DNA of 41,017 nt from Oscillospiraceae bacterium (GTDB lineage Bacteria > Bacillota > Clostridia > WRLR01). A model generated the notes under the pieces. That model did not search any database. It was given only the letters and a program-made list of their open reading frames with translations, and was not told the origin of the DNA. Shown here piece after piece: positions 22,975 to 31,811 of this stretch (its first letter is position 1; each line of letters starts with the position of its first letter). Both the position numbers and the translations under genes were made by a program. The DNA is taken from contig WRLR01000027.1 in assembly GCA_009777515.1 (NCBI GenBank), forward strand, positions 1 to 41,017, read 5' to 3'.

Positions 22975-24294
22975 TTAAAGCTTGACGCCCATGTCTTTTA
23001 ATACGCGCTGGATTTCATTGGCAGGTACTTCGCGCGGCGTTGTGCGCGTCGCGGCGGCAATCGCGGCCGCCACCCCGGCCGCCTGCCCCAGGGCCATCAT
23101 GTTGCCCGTACTCTTCCCGGCAGCCTGGGCCAGGTGCGTCGTCGAGCCGCAGCGCCCCGCCGCCAGCAGCCCCTCTATGCCCACAGGCAGCATGCATCGG
23201 TACGGATAGGCGTGGCCGCTCTTCATGCTGTGGCTGTAGTCTTTGTCTTCCGCCAGCCCGCCCGGGTCGATTTCGCCGTACCTTCTGGCGATCACATCGG
23301 CAAATTCCGTCCCGTTGCAAACGTCATCTTCCGTTAACACATAGTCGCCGACGATGCGCCGCGTCTCGCGGACACCCAGATCGGCGCCGACGCGCATCAG
23401 GCAGCAGTTTTCCATGCCGGGGATCTTTTTGGCGCGGGCAATCTTGACAAAGTCGATTGCGACCTCGATCCCGGCGCGCTCCGCGAACGTTAAATCGCGG
23501 CTGTCCGTCCCATCGACTATACCTGCGCGGCGTATACCCCCGTTGTTGACGGAGACGGCGCCCGGCACGGTGGCGCGGTCGAACGCGTAAAACAGCGCGA
23601 CGCTGTAGCCCTCGGCGTCGGCTTCGTTCATGATTTCGTTCAACTTACCTCGGCTATCTGCCAAAAACGCATAGAACCTGTCCGTATCGACATTGCACAC
23701 GGCGAAGCCCAGCGTCACCGGCATGAAGTGGCCGTCGCTTTCGCGCCCCTTGACCATCTTCGCCCCTGCGTAGTACGCAACATCCGCGTCGCCCGTGGCG
23801 TCCACGACGCTGTGGGCAAAATAGCTCACGGCGCCGTCTTTGCTCTGAACCTTTACGCCCGTTACCCTGTTGCCGTCCATCTCCGCCCCGACGACCGGGC
23901 TGTGCAGCAGGTAGTCGCACCCGACCTCCTCCAGCGCGTTGAACACGGCGAGCCTGTGGTAGTCGGGGTGGATGTCCAGGTTGTCCCCGTTCACCCAACC
24001 TTTGGCGCCATCCCGCCATGCGTCACCGCCCAGCGCCTTTATATGCTTTACAAAGATGTCGTGCGCGCCGCCCCGACCGCCGCCGTCCTGCAGCACCCTG
24101 TTCATGGGCATCCAGTGCGAAACCACAGGGACGCCGCCGAAATAAGCGCGCCCTTCGAGCAGCAGCGCCCTCGCGCCGCGCACAGATGCGGCGAGCGCCG
24201 CCCCGATACCGGCTGGCCCCCCGCCCGCGACTATGACGTCATACCTTGCGCCGCCATTTTGCGGTATGCGCGACATTATAGAGAACTTATCCAT
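22975..24294 (-). CDS. FAD-dependent oxidoreductase
   Basis: A 439-residue flavoprotein. The N-terminal dinucleotide-binding motif VIVAGGGPAGIGAALAAS lies at about 20-37, followed by a Glu at the end of the next strand (LLLEGRAYFGG). A second nucleotide-facing block is VVDATGDADVAYYAGA, and the C-terminal FAD contact is GLLAAGRCGSTTHLAQA. This is the FAD-dependent oxidoreductase family annotated in Pfam as FAD_oxidored. The substrate is unknown; relatives often sit in sugar or organic-acid catabolic loci. GGGG lies upstream of the ATG. It converges with the helicase gene with a six-base gap, so it is not part of that cassette. Confidence 0.88.
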   Translation of the reverse strand: MDKFSIMSRIPQNGGARYDVIVAGGGPAGIGAALAASVRGARALLLEGRAYFGGVPVVSHWMPMNRVLQDGGGRGGAHDIFVKHIKALGGDAWRDGAKGWVNGDNLDIHPDYHRLAVFNALEEVGCDYLLHSPVVGAEMDGNRVTGVKVQSKDGAVSYFAHSVVDATGDADVAYYAGAKMVKGRESDGHFMPVTLGFAVCNVDTDRFYAFLADSRGKLNEIMNEADAEGYSVALFYAFDRATVPGAVSVNNGGIRRAGIVDGTDSRDLTFAERAGIEVAIDFVKIARAKKIPGMENCCLMRVGADLGVRETRRIVGDYVLTEDDVCNGTEFADVIARRYGEIDPGGLAEDKDYSHSMKSGHAYPYRCMLPVGIEGLLAAGRCGSTTHLAQAAGKSTGNMMALGQAAGVAAAIAAATRTTPREVPANEIQRVLKDMGVKL

Positions 24295-24319
24295 TTAGAT
24301 ATCCCCTTTTCACATTTTT

Positions 24320-24347
24320 CTTATAATTATATATCAAATATCTGCAA
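24320..24347 (-). promoter_or_regulatory. Possible promoter of the FAD oxidoreductase gene
   Basis: On the minus strand TTGCAG (24347-24342) and TATAAG (24325-24320) are 16 bp apart, about 25 bp upstream of the ATG at 24294. An overlapping TATAAT offers an alternative -10. The remaining gap 24348-24543 holds no gene I can support. Confidence 0.45.
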
Positions 24348-24552
24348 AATAACTGTCATCCGCATTTTAGCATTTCTGTTACAGTGCGGTGACATGCCTT
24401 GACGAGGGTTACTGATGCGGGATAATATGGAATGGCATGGCAACGATATAGTAATTGACAAATAATGTGTAACATAAACAATAGCGGGCGAACACATCGA
24501 CGGGCAGCATGCGATAGGAAGTTAATGTGATTGGACGATAGTTGTGGTTGAA

Positions 24553-25545
24553 ATGGCACATACGAAAATTACAGGGGGGCACGCGCGGGTGCATGCCCGG
24601 TGCGACATGGAGGCGACGCTGGCCAGCGGGCAGACGTTTGCTTTCGTGCCATGCACGGGCGGCTTTTCAGGGATTGTGGACAGGCGCCCCGTCATGATAC
24701 ACAGGGAAAGCGACGGGGACGCGGGCTGCGGAGCCGGGGGTATAACAGAGGGCGTTGCAAGAAGTGCAGAGGGTTTCGCGGCGGGAGGAACGACAAGCGG
24801 CGGATATATAATAGAATGCCCCGAGGCGGACGCCGCGTTCTGGCGGCGCTATTTTGACCTTGACAGGCATTACGGCGAACTTTTAAGCAAATATATTTTG
24901 GGCGGCAATATGCATGTGGCGGGCAGCGGCGATATGTCCACATCGGCCCCTGGGGAACATTTTTTGGCGATGTGCGTCGAAGCGTTCAATGGGCTCAAGT
25001 TGCTGCGGCAGCCCGTTTGGGAGACGATATGCGCGTTTATAATATCCGCGAACAACCACCAAAAACGCATTGAATCGATCTACCGGGGCCTATCGCGCCT
25101 ATACGGCGAAGCAATCGAATGGGCGGGAATGAATTTTTATGCCTTCCCATCCGCGCAGGCGCTGGCGGCAGCGGGCGAGGACGGGCTGCGTCAGGTCGGC
25201 CTTGGCTACAGGGCGCCATATCTTTGGGACACGGCCAAGTCGGTCGCAATGTCAGGGCTGGCGGACATTGATAACCTCGCTTACGAGAACGCCCTTAAAT
25301 ATCTGATGTCTTTTCGCGGCGTCGGCGAAAAAGTCGCCGACTGCGTGCTTCTGTTTTCCACGCGCCACCAAAAAGCGTTCCCGGTCGATGTGTGGATTGA
25401 AAGGGCGCTGCGCGAGCATTACGGGATGGGCGGTTCGCGTCGGGAAATGAAGCTTATGGCGCAGGCAATGTTCGGGGACGCGGCGGGCGTCGCCCAGCAA
25501 TTTCTCTTTCACGGCATGCGGACGAAATTAACACGAAATAAATGA
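24553..25545 (+). CDS. OGG1-like 8-oxoguanine DNA glycosylase/AP lyase
   Basis: A 330-residue base-excision repair enzyme of the HhH-GPD superfamily. The N-terminal block DMEATLASGQTFAF corresponds to the OGG1 GQ-F region and ISANNHQKRIES to its asparagine-rich loop. The helix-hairpin-helix is FRGVGEKVADCVLLF, with catalytic Lys at about 260 and Asp at about 279 (PVDVW), spaced as Lys249/Asp268 in human OGG1. An Ala/Gly/Ser-rich insertion of about 30 residues (near 55-88) sits in the N-terminal domain. The start could also be the GTG at 24544; neither has a strong ribosome-binding site. It probably removes oxidised guanine from DNA. Confidence 0.88.
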   Translation: MAHTKITGGHARVHARCDMEATLASGQTFAFVPCTGGFSGIVDRRPVMIHRESDGDAGCGAGGITEGVARSAEGFAAGGTTSGGYIIECPEADAAFWRRYFDLDRHYGELLSKYILGGNMHVAGSGDMSTSAPGEHFLAMCVEAFNGLKLLRQPVWETICAFIISANNHQKRIESIYRGLSRLYGEAIEWAGMNFYAFPSAQALAAAGEDGLRQVGLGYRAPYLWDTAKSVAMSGLADIDNLAYENALKYLMSFRGVGEKVADCVLLFSTRHQKAFPVDVWIERALREHYGMGGSRREMKLMAQAMFGDAAGVAQQFLFHGMRTKLTRNK

Positions 25546-25608
25546 ATGTGACAATAATGAAAGAGACTATAAAAAACTCAGCGGACGAATATAGCTATTA
25601 GGGGCGCA

Positions 25609-26400
25609 ATGGAAAAGGAACTGTTGATACGCGCTGACGGCGTTACAAAGATGTTTGGGCAATTGACGGCGGTGGACAATGTCAGCATGGACATTTACTC
25701 AGGCGAGATATACGGCGTGGCGGGGCTGAATGGTGCGGGCAAGTCGACGTTGCTGGCCATTCTGGCGGGCGTAATGCGCCCCGATGCCGGCGCCGTACTA
25801 TACGGGGGCGCACATGCAAGCGCCGCCGCGCTGCGGATAGGATACGTGCCACAGGAAATAGCGCTGTTTCCCGACCTGTCCGTTTACGACAACTTAAAAT
25901 TTTGGTCGCTTGCAAGCGGGAGCGGCGCGACTGCGCACAATGGCTCGGCGCCCATTAAAGAACGCATCGCTGCCGCTGCCGAAATCGCAGGCTTGTCGGA
26001 ACGGATGCGCCAAACCGTCCGCTCATTGTCTGGCGGCATGAGACAGCGCGTAAACATTGCGGCGGCTCTCGTCGCTGCGCCGGACATACTTATAATGGAC
26101 GAACCGACTGCGGGGCTTGACGTCAAGAACAGGCGGGACATTTTGAATTTCGTCAATGCGCTCGCAAGAGGGGGCCCGCGCGAAGGGCTGGCCGGGAACA
26201 TCGCGGTGGTCTGTACCAGCCACCAGTCGGGCGAGCTTGAAATGGTGTCCGATCGTCTGCTACTGCTGGACAGGGGCCGCGCGGTGTTCGACGGGCCGCC
26301 GTCGAATGTCTTCAGCGGGAAATACGCCGCGTATGAAAATATCGACGACATCCTATATTCGCTGGGCAGCTCCGAATTTAGGGGGCAGGGCGCGAAATAA
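25609..26400 (+). CDS. ABC transporter ATP-binding protein
   Basis: A 263-residue ABC ATPase. Walker A is GLNGAGKST (39-47), the Q-loop is in YVPQEIALFPDLSVYDNL, the signature is LSGGMRQRV, Walker B is ILIMDEPTAGLD and the switch His lies in VCTSHQ. It resembles the ATPases of ABC-2 type exporters. AGGGGC precedes the ATG. It heads a row of plus-strand genes with a putative lipoprotein and two ABC-2 permeases, so it most likely drives those permeases, although a separate promoter-like sequence lies before the lipoprotein. A short Gly/Ser/Ala stretch after the Q-loop may be another low-complexity insertion. Confidence 0.93.
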   Translation: MEKELLIRADGVTKMFGQLTAVDNVSMDIYSGEIYGVAGLNGAGKSTLLAILAGVMRPDAGAVLYGGAHASAAALRIGYVPQEIALFPDLSVYDNLKFWSLASGSGATAHNGSAPIKERIAAAAEIAGLSERMRQTVRSLSGGMRQRVNIAAALVAAPDILIMDEPTAGLDVKNRRDILNFVNALARGGPREGLAGNIAVVCTSHQSGELEMVSDRLLLLDRGRAVFDGPPSNVFSGKYAAYENIDDILYSLGSSEFRGQGAK

Positions 26401-26431
26401 ACATTTGCCGCTCGTTGAATTGCGGCCCATA

Positions 26432-26440
26432 TGATATAAT
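26432..26440 (+). promoter_or_regulatory. Extended -10 promoter element
   Basis: TGATATAAT (an extended -10, TGN-TATAAT) lies 17-35 bp upstream of the two candidate starts of the next gene, without a well-placed -35 box. It could give the lipoprotein/permease genes expression of their own. Confidence 0.4.
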
Positions 26441-26456
26441 AACGTAAAAAATAACG

Positions 26457-28709
26457 ATGCGAAAGACTGACGCAATGAAACTGTTCCGAAAAACATTAGA
26501 CATGACTGTCATTATCGCCGTGCTGGTGTTTTTATTTATTATGCCGTTTATCTCCTCCTGCACAAAAGAGGTCGAGCTGCCGCCGGAGGAAGTCGTCGAA
26601 ACGGAAAACGCGCACGAAACACTTTTTAACATCCTCTCATCAGAAAACGGCCATTCCAGCAATTTGAGCATACAGCACATAAGGGAGTTTTACATCGGCG
26701 GGTCGTCGGCTGCTCTGTTTGAGCATTTGGCTGAGAGCCCCATGGTCGCGGAAGCCAACCTCACAGTCTCCGCCGACAGGGCCATTTTCGGGGACGACGC
26801 CTTGTATGCGGACTTTGCGACGACGTTTTTGAGGGACGCCTCACTGTCCATCGTATCAAACAGGGACCCATCTACAAAAACCAGCTTCACCAACATTGGA
26901 ATAACGCTCGCAGGGCAAAAATTGGCCGGCGCCGACATATATATTGATGACGGCGAGCTCTTCTGCCTGAGATCGGCGGAACTGTATCCCGATTATCTGG
27001 GCCTCAATTACCCTGATTTATTGAACATAGTTTCTGACGCCACCGATAATGCGGCGCTTAGCAACATGTCTTACGACAACCTGTTTTTAGTTCAGGAAAA
27101 ATACATGGATTTACTCGGCTTGCTGTATACCGACAGCGAACTGATGGATTCCGTCACTGGGCCCCTCATAGACAAGCTGAGGGACGCGATCGCGGATGAA
27201 AACATTACTATTGAATATGATGTGCCCGCCGATGGCATGCCGGGCGGCGCGTACAAAAAAGTGTCGGTCAGCCTGGCGAACGACGATCTGCGGCAAGTTC
27301 TGACGGCGCTGGTACAGGCCGCAAAAGAAAACACCGCGCTGTTGACATTGATAAAAGGGAAATATTCCGTCATTTATGAAACCATAGCGGAGCTTGCCGA
27401 TATCGGGGCCAATGTCGATCCGCAGATGCTCGGCCTACCCCCGATAGAGGATGTCGAAACCTTTTTCCAAACGTCGTTCGCCGCGTTCGAGGTGATGCTC
27501 GGCGCTTCGGCGGGCCTGCCCGTAAAAGCTATGTCGTTTGATTTGTATTTAGACGAGACGATCCTTAAAAGCGTGGATATCAAGGCCTGGACGTCCCTAC
27601 CGGAGATTCGGGCAGGGGGAGGCGCGGTAGCGGGCGGCGCAGAAGGCGGTGCAGGTGCAGGTGGCGCAGTTAACACGGGCGATGCCAGCAATATTGGTGA
27701 TCAGGGCAATGCGGGCGGCGATGGCAGCCCAGGCAGCCAGGGCGGCGATGACCCCGCTGGCGCTGACGGCGCAGACGGTTCCGTCAACACGGCTTTTCCC
27801 AACTCCGTATATATTATTAATAATGCCGGAGAACCGGATTTACACATCGGCTTAAAATCATTTGACGACGGCGAGGACCGGCGGCTCGACTCGATTATTA
27901 TCATGTTCGCTGGAGATGGCGGCGATAAAAATACGCTGTCCGTAGTCAGCGTACTGTCCAGCGAGATCGCTGACGAGTCCGGTGGGACTGCTGTCTCTTC
28001 TGGGAGGACTGCTGTCTCTTCCGGGAGGACTGCTGTCTCTTCTGGGAAGACAGGCGTCATCGATTTTACGCTCGATGGCGCGGCGTTCAACCGCAATATT
28101 CCAAACACCACGTTAAGCTACACTTGGGACGACGACAATCAGTCCCTGTCGCTTTACAGCCGGGCCAGGGACGCATCCGGACATGAAACGCCCCTTTTGC
28201 ATTTTCAGGGCGAGCTTACGGTATTGCAACCAGCCGATAACGGAAATGCGGCTACATTCGGCATATCGGCCGAGCTCGGCATGAACGATGTCGATGCATT
28301 TTTGGCGGGGCAATCGACAGATGCCGCTGCTGAGGCTACTACAGGGGCCGCGTCTGCGTCTGCCGCTGAGGCCACGTCTGCATCCGCGTCCGGGTCGGCG
28401 TCCGAGTCGGCGTCCGGGTCCGCAACGGCTTCCGAAACAATTTCCGGCGCCGCGTCCGGCGCCGCATCCAACGCCGCGCCCGCCCCTGGCAGCGCGGATT
28501 TTACATTGAGTGTGCGCTGCGAGGGGCAACTGCAGTTCGGGGCCGCAGACATACCGCCGCTGATGGAGGACGAATATTATTTATTGGTACAGGATTCATT
28601 TTACGACGGCACATTTGAGACAATATTCAATGAGTTCTTTACCAATCTGATACGCTTCGCATCGGCCAACCGGCAGCTCCTCAGCCTATATGGCTTCCCC
28701 GGGTTTTAG
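26457..28709 (+). CDS. Putative lipoprotein with long low-complexity linkers, exporter-associated
   Basis: A 750-residue protein with a signal-like N-terminus: charged MRKTDAMKLFRKTLD, hydrophobic core TVIIAVLVFLFIMPF, then ISSC, a lipobox-like cleavage site (Cys at about 35). The mature part (40-375) has no family I recognise. Three low-complexity regions follow: Gly/Ala-rich at about 385-440, three seven-residue TAVSSGR repeats at about 511-531, and Ala/Ser/Thr-rich at about 622-680. The end has aromatic residues (EDEYYLLVQDSFYDGTFETIF). An ATG at 26475 (MKLF) is an alternative start. It is followed after five bases by an ABC-2 permease, so it may be an exported partner of that transporter. 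Function unknown. Confidence 0.7.
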   Translation: MRKTDAMKLFRKTLDMTVIIAVLVFLFIMPFISSCTKEVELPPEEVVETENAHETLFNILSSENGHSSNLSIQHIREFYIGGSSAALFEHLAESPMVAEANLTVSADRAIFGDDALYADFATTFLRDASLSIVSNRDPSTKTSFTNIGITLAGQKLAGADIYIDDGELFCLRSAELYPDYLGLNYPDLLNIVSDATDNAALSNMSYDNLFLVQEKYMDLLGLLYTDSELMDSVTGPLIDKLRDAIADENITIEYDVPADGMPGGAYKKVSVSLANDDLRQVLTALVQAAKENTALLTLIKGKYSVIYETIAELADIGANVDPQMLGLPPIEDVETFFQTSFAAFEVMLGASAGLPVKAMSFDLYLDETILKSVDIKAWTSLPEIRAGGGAVAGGAEGGAGAGGAVNTGDASNIGDQGNAGGDGSPGSQGGDDPAGADGADGSVNTAFPNSVYIINNAGEPDLHIGLKSFDDGEDRRLDSIIIMFAGDGGDKNTLSVVSVLSSEIADESGGTAVSSGRTAVSSGRTAVSSGKTGVIDFTLDGAAFNRNIPNTTLSYTWDDDNQSLSLYSRARDASGHETPLLHFQGELTVLQPADNGNAATFGISAELGMNDVDAFLAGQSTDAAAEATTGAASASAAEATSASASGSASESASGSATASETISGAASGAASNAAPAPGSADFTLSVRCEGQLQFGAADIPPLMEDEYYLLVQDSFYDGTFETIFNEFFTNLIRFASANRQLLSLYGFPGF
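27987..28049 (+). repeat. 21-bp tandem repeat in the putative lipoprotein gene
   Basis: Three nearly identical 21-bp units (27987, 28008, 28029) encode TAVSSGR/K heptads. They lie between two longer low-complexity stretches at about 27610-27790 and 28320-28490 of the same gene. Confidence 0.88.
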
Positions 28710-28714
28710 CCAAT

Positions 28715-30352
28715 ATGTTCAAACGCGCCGCCAGGAGCATATACGCATTTATAGGGATAATCGTCCTTGGCGCCAAAAGCCAGTACAGATCGTTCGCCGG
28801 AATGGCGCTCGGCTCTATCGCCGCGCCGCTCCTGGTCGCAGCGGTATTTATAGCGGCGGCTCCAACGATCTCCGGGATTTTTGCCCGACAGAAAATGAAC
28901 CTCGTTTTTTGCGATTTAGAGGGTTCCGCATATTTTGACACTATAATCAACCTCCTGCTCGCGGACGAGTCGGTGACGCGGACGGTCACCGTAGTGAAAC
29001 TTGACTATGATGAATCGCTCGGCGCCCTGGACAGCGGCTGGGCGGACGCCGTCATCATTTTTCCCGACTCATTTATTAGCGACATGTCGCAGGGCATCAA
29101 CAGGCCCGTAAAAATCCTAGCCAGCGAATCCGATCCAATAAGGACCGTCATCATAAAAGAGTTCATGCAAAGCGCGGCGGATCAGCTCTCCGCCGCCCAG
29201 AGCGCCATAAACACAGCATGGTTCAACATGGATTTGGAACGGACGGGCGACACGATGCGCAACCTGATATTTGTAACCCTCACGCTCGAATACACGTCAA
29301 AGGCATTTGCCCGCAGCATTTATTACACCTTCCACAATGTCGCCCCGCCCTTCGGCAACAGCTCGCCGGCGGCGTTTTTGACGGCATCCGCGCTTGCGGC
29401 GCTCGTGTTTTTCGGGGCGCTGCCCGGCGTCAAGCGCATTATATTTGAACGCGGAGCGGGCATAGCCACCCGCCTGGCGGCGTCGGGCGCCTCCAGCGCA
29501 CGCGTCGCGCTCTATCACTTTTTCCCGATATATACCAAACAGCTCTTGTGCGCATGTATAGCGATATTGCTGGCGCTCCCCGCCGTCACAGCAGCCGTCG
29601 CCGCCTCGGACGTCACCGCTTCATCTGCGGCGCCCGGCGATGGCGACATTTTTTCGATCATCGGCGGCGGCTTGGGCTTTGGCTCATCGGATGATAGCGC
29701 ATCGGAAAATGGTTCGATAGAAGACAGTTCGATAGAAGACGAATCGTCGGAAGACGAATCGTCGGAAGGCGACTCGTCGGAGGACGGCTCATCAGCAGGC
29801 GGAACAGGCTCTGCTATAGGAGGCATATTAAACGACGCAATCGACGACAGAACCGGAGGCGCCGACAGTACCGGCGCCGCAATTGGGGCGCCCGACGAAG
29901 CTTTTAAATTTTCAGACATTCCGAAAATTATCAAAGCGTCGGCGACAAAAGAAAATGTTGACCGCTTCGCCGACACATTTCTTATAATGTGCGCGCTATG
30001 CTTTTTTACGTCCTCGCTTTCGCTGTTTTGCGGCTGCGCGCTAAAACGCCCGGAATCTGCGGACCTCCTGATTGTTACGCTGGGCATTGTAATGGCGATA
30101 GCCGGGGGCACCGTCATACCGTATCCATATTTGCCAGATCTTTTTCAATCGATAGGGGGCTTTTGTTTCAACAAATGGGCCCACAGCCTGATTGCCTCTT
30201 CCCTGTTCGGCGGCTCCGATTTTGGCGTTGTCGGCGGGATCGCCGATGCCGGTAATAATGCGGGCGGCGGTGTTGCGCTGGCAGTTTTTGCGGCTTTATC
30301 AACCTTGCTCATTGTAGCGTCGACTATAAAAATAAAAATGGATCGTACATAA
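28715..30352 (+). CDS. ABC-2 type permease (first subunit)
   Basis: A 545-residue membrane protein of ABC-2 exporter type. One hydrophobic helix is near the N-terminus (ALGSIAAPLLVAAVFIAAAP), followed by an extracytoplasmic domain of about 170 residues (to about 220). A cluster of hydrophobic segments comes next, for example FLTASALAALVFFGALPG and LLCACIAILLALPAVTAAVAA. An acidic/Ser-rich insertion of about 80 residues with SSED and IEDS repeats lies at about 325-400 between two membrane segments. Membrane helices then resume to the C-terminus. There is no ribosome-binding site of note; the five-base gap to the lipoprotein suggests coupling. It probably pairs with the next permease as a heterodimer driven by the ATPase at 25609. 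Confidence 0.8.
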   Translation: MFKRAARSIYAFIGIIVLGAKSQYRSFAGMALGSIAAPLLVAAVFIAAAPTISGIFARQKMNLVFCDLEGSAYFDTIINLLLADESVTRTVTVVKLDYDESLGALDSGWADAVIIFPDSFISDMSQGINRPVKILASESDPIRTVIIKEFMQSAADQLSAAQSAINTAWFNMDLERTGDTMRNLIFVTLTLEYTSKAFARSIYYTFHNVAPPFGNSSPAAFLTASALAALVFFGALPGVKRIIFERGAGIATRLAASGASSARVALYHFFPIYTKQLLCACIAILLALPAVTAAVAASDVTASSAAPGDGDIFSIIGGGLGFGSSDDSASENGSIEDSSIEDESSEDESSEGDSSEDGSSAGGTGSAIGGILNDAIDDRTGGADSTGAAIGAPDEAFKFSDIPKIIKASATKENVDRFADTFLIMCALCFFTSSLSLFCGCALKRPESADLLIVTLGIVMAIAGGTVIPYPYLPDLFQSIGGFCFNKWAHSLIASSLFGGSDFGVVGGIADAGNNAGGGVALAVFAALSTLLIVASTIKIKMDRT

Positions 30353-30374
30353 AAATCATGTGGGGGCAGTGCGT

Positions 30375-31754
30375 GTGACATTGCTATCGGTTTTTATCAT
30401 AAAAATTAAAAACACATTGCTCTACCGGCACAACCTGGCGCTGCTTATCGCACTGCCCGCGCTCGCGGTTGTCGGCGCCTGGGCGCTGCTCACATTTTAT
30501 ATAGAAGGCGGCGCGAGCATACCTGTCGGCGTGCTGGATTATGACAAAACCGAATTTTCCCGAACGGCGATAGCCCGGTTTGCGCAAAAATCCACAGTCG
30601 GCGTCATTGAACTTGAAACGGGCGAAATAATGCAATGGGCGATCGACGGCGCGAACAGCGACACGAGCGAAGGTTTAGATGCGAGCGACGATGAAGACAA
30701 CGGTGCTGGTGGCGGCGCTGGCACAAACGGTGCTGCAGATACGGATGGCGGCGCTGGCGGCGGCAATAATGCACCTGTTTTAGACGAAGCGCTACAAGCG
30801 GCTGCGAGGCTCATCCAGACCGGCGCCTTGGAGGCAGTTCTGGTCGTCAACCCCGGTTTCTCAGATAATTTATACGCAGGCGAGCCCGACAATGTGTTCG
30901 CGGTATATTGCCTGCCGGGCGGCATCGCTCGGGGCATAGTCGCGGAACTGTTCGCGGCACAGGTGTCCAGGCTATACTTTAACTGCGACTCGGCCAGCAG
31001 AGTCGTGCGGGACGCCGCGTCCGCTGCGCGATCGGCGCGCCGGCCGGCTTTGACTGACGACGAAATCGCTGAAATATTCGACGCTGCCTACGCGTTCTGC
31101 GACGCCTACTGGGAACCGGAGCCTCTGATGACAGTGGAGTACGAACGCTACGAAATTCCCCCGTCTGCGTCTGCGTCTGCGTCTACGCCCCAGTCCCCAT
31201 CCGAGTCCCCGTCCGCGCTCTCGCCCACATCCGCATCCGCACCCGAACACACATCCTCATCCTCGTCCGCTCCCGCACCCGCCCTCGCCCCACCTGGCTC
31301 AACGAACCTGCCGCGCCAAACGCGCCTGCCGGGTCCGCTCGGCAGCGGCGAATGGGAAGACTTGCGCGCCATGCTCAACGACCTTATCGCCCGGGGGGTA
31401 TTCGCCATATTCTTCACATACGCCGCTTTCTGCGTGATCAACGCCACCGGCGTCATGGCGCGCGAGCGGTCGGACGGCGTGTTGACCCGCATGCGCGCGC
31501 ACGGGTTCGGCGCCGGGAAATGGATAGCTATATCCGCAGCGGCGCCATTTATTTTATACGGCGTCCCCTGCGCCGCGCTGCTGTCGTACCTTACAGGCAG
31601 CCCGCGCAGCGCCGTTTTCGCATTCGCTTCATTGATATGCGTATCCACGCTGGGGGCCTGCTGCGCCTACATACTCAAAAACCCCCGCCACTACAGGGCC
31701 TTTACGCTGGTATGCGTAATATTCTCAACCGGCGCGTCGCTGTATTTCTTATAA
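30375..31754 (+). CDS. ABC-2 type permease (second subunit)
   Basis: About 459 residues with one N-terminal helix (LALLIALPALAVVGAWALLTFYI), a large extracytoplasmic region starting with GVLDYDKTEFSRTAIARF (the usual ABC-2 pattern), and C-terminal helices (FAIFFTYAAFCVINATGV, ISAAAPFILYGVPCAALLSYL and two more). The extracytoplasmic part holds two low-complexity insertions: an acidic Gly/Asn-rich one near residue 100-140 and a Ser/Pro/Ala-rich one near 260-310. I start at the GTG at 30375 because GGGGG lies eight bases upstream; the frame opens at a GTG at 30360. Last gene of the exporter group, followed by a hairpin terminator. Confidence 0.78.
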   Translation: MTLLSVFIIKIKNTLLYRHNLALLIALPALAVVGAWALLTFYIEGGASIPVGVLDYDKTEFSRTAIARFAQKSTVGVIELETGEIMQWAIDGANSDTSEGLDASDDEDNGAGGGAGTNGAADTDGGAGGGNNAPVLDEALQAAARLIQTGALEAVLVVNPGFSDNLYAGEPDNVFAVYCLPGGIARGIVAELFAAQVSRLYFNCDSASRVVRDAASAARSARRPALTDDEIAEIFDAAYAFCDAYWEPEPLMTVEYERYEIPPSASASASTPQSPSESPSALSPTSASAPEHTSSSSSAPAPALAPPGSTNLPRQTRLPGPLGSGEWEDLRAMLNDLIARGVFAIFFTYAAFCVINATGVMARERSDGVLTRMRAHGFGAGKWIAISAAAPFILYGVPCAALLSYLTGSPRSAVFAFASLICVSTLGACCAYILKNPRHYRAFTLVCVIFSTGASLYFL

Positions 31755-31759
31755 AATAA

Positions 31760-31790
31760 GACGCCGTTCATAAAACGGCGTCATTATTAT
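31760..31790. terminator. Intrinsic terminator between convergent genes
   Basis: A perfect nine-pair stem (GACGCCGTT, loop CATAA, AACGGCGTC) lies at 31760-31782, with an AT-rich flank on both sides. It lies between the ABC-2 permease (plus) and the GNAT-APH gene (minus) and could serve both. Confidence 0.8.
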
Positions 31791-31811
31791 AATACGGCTA
31801 CAGGCTCCCTC

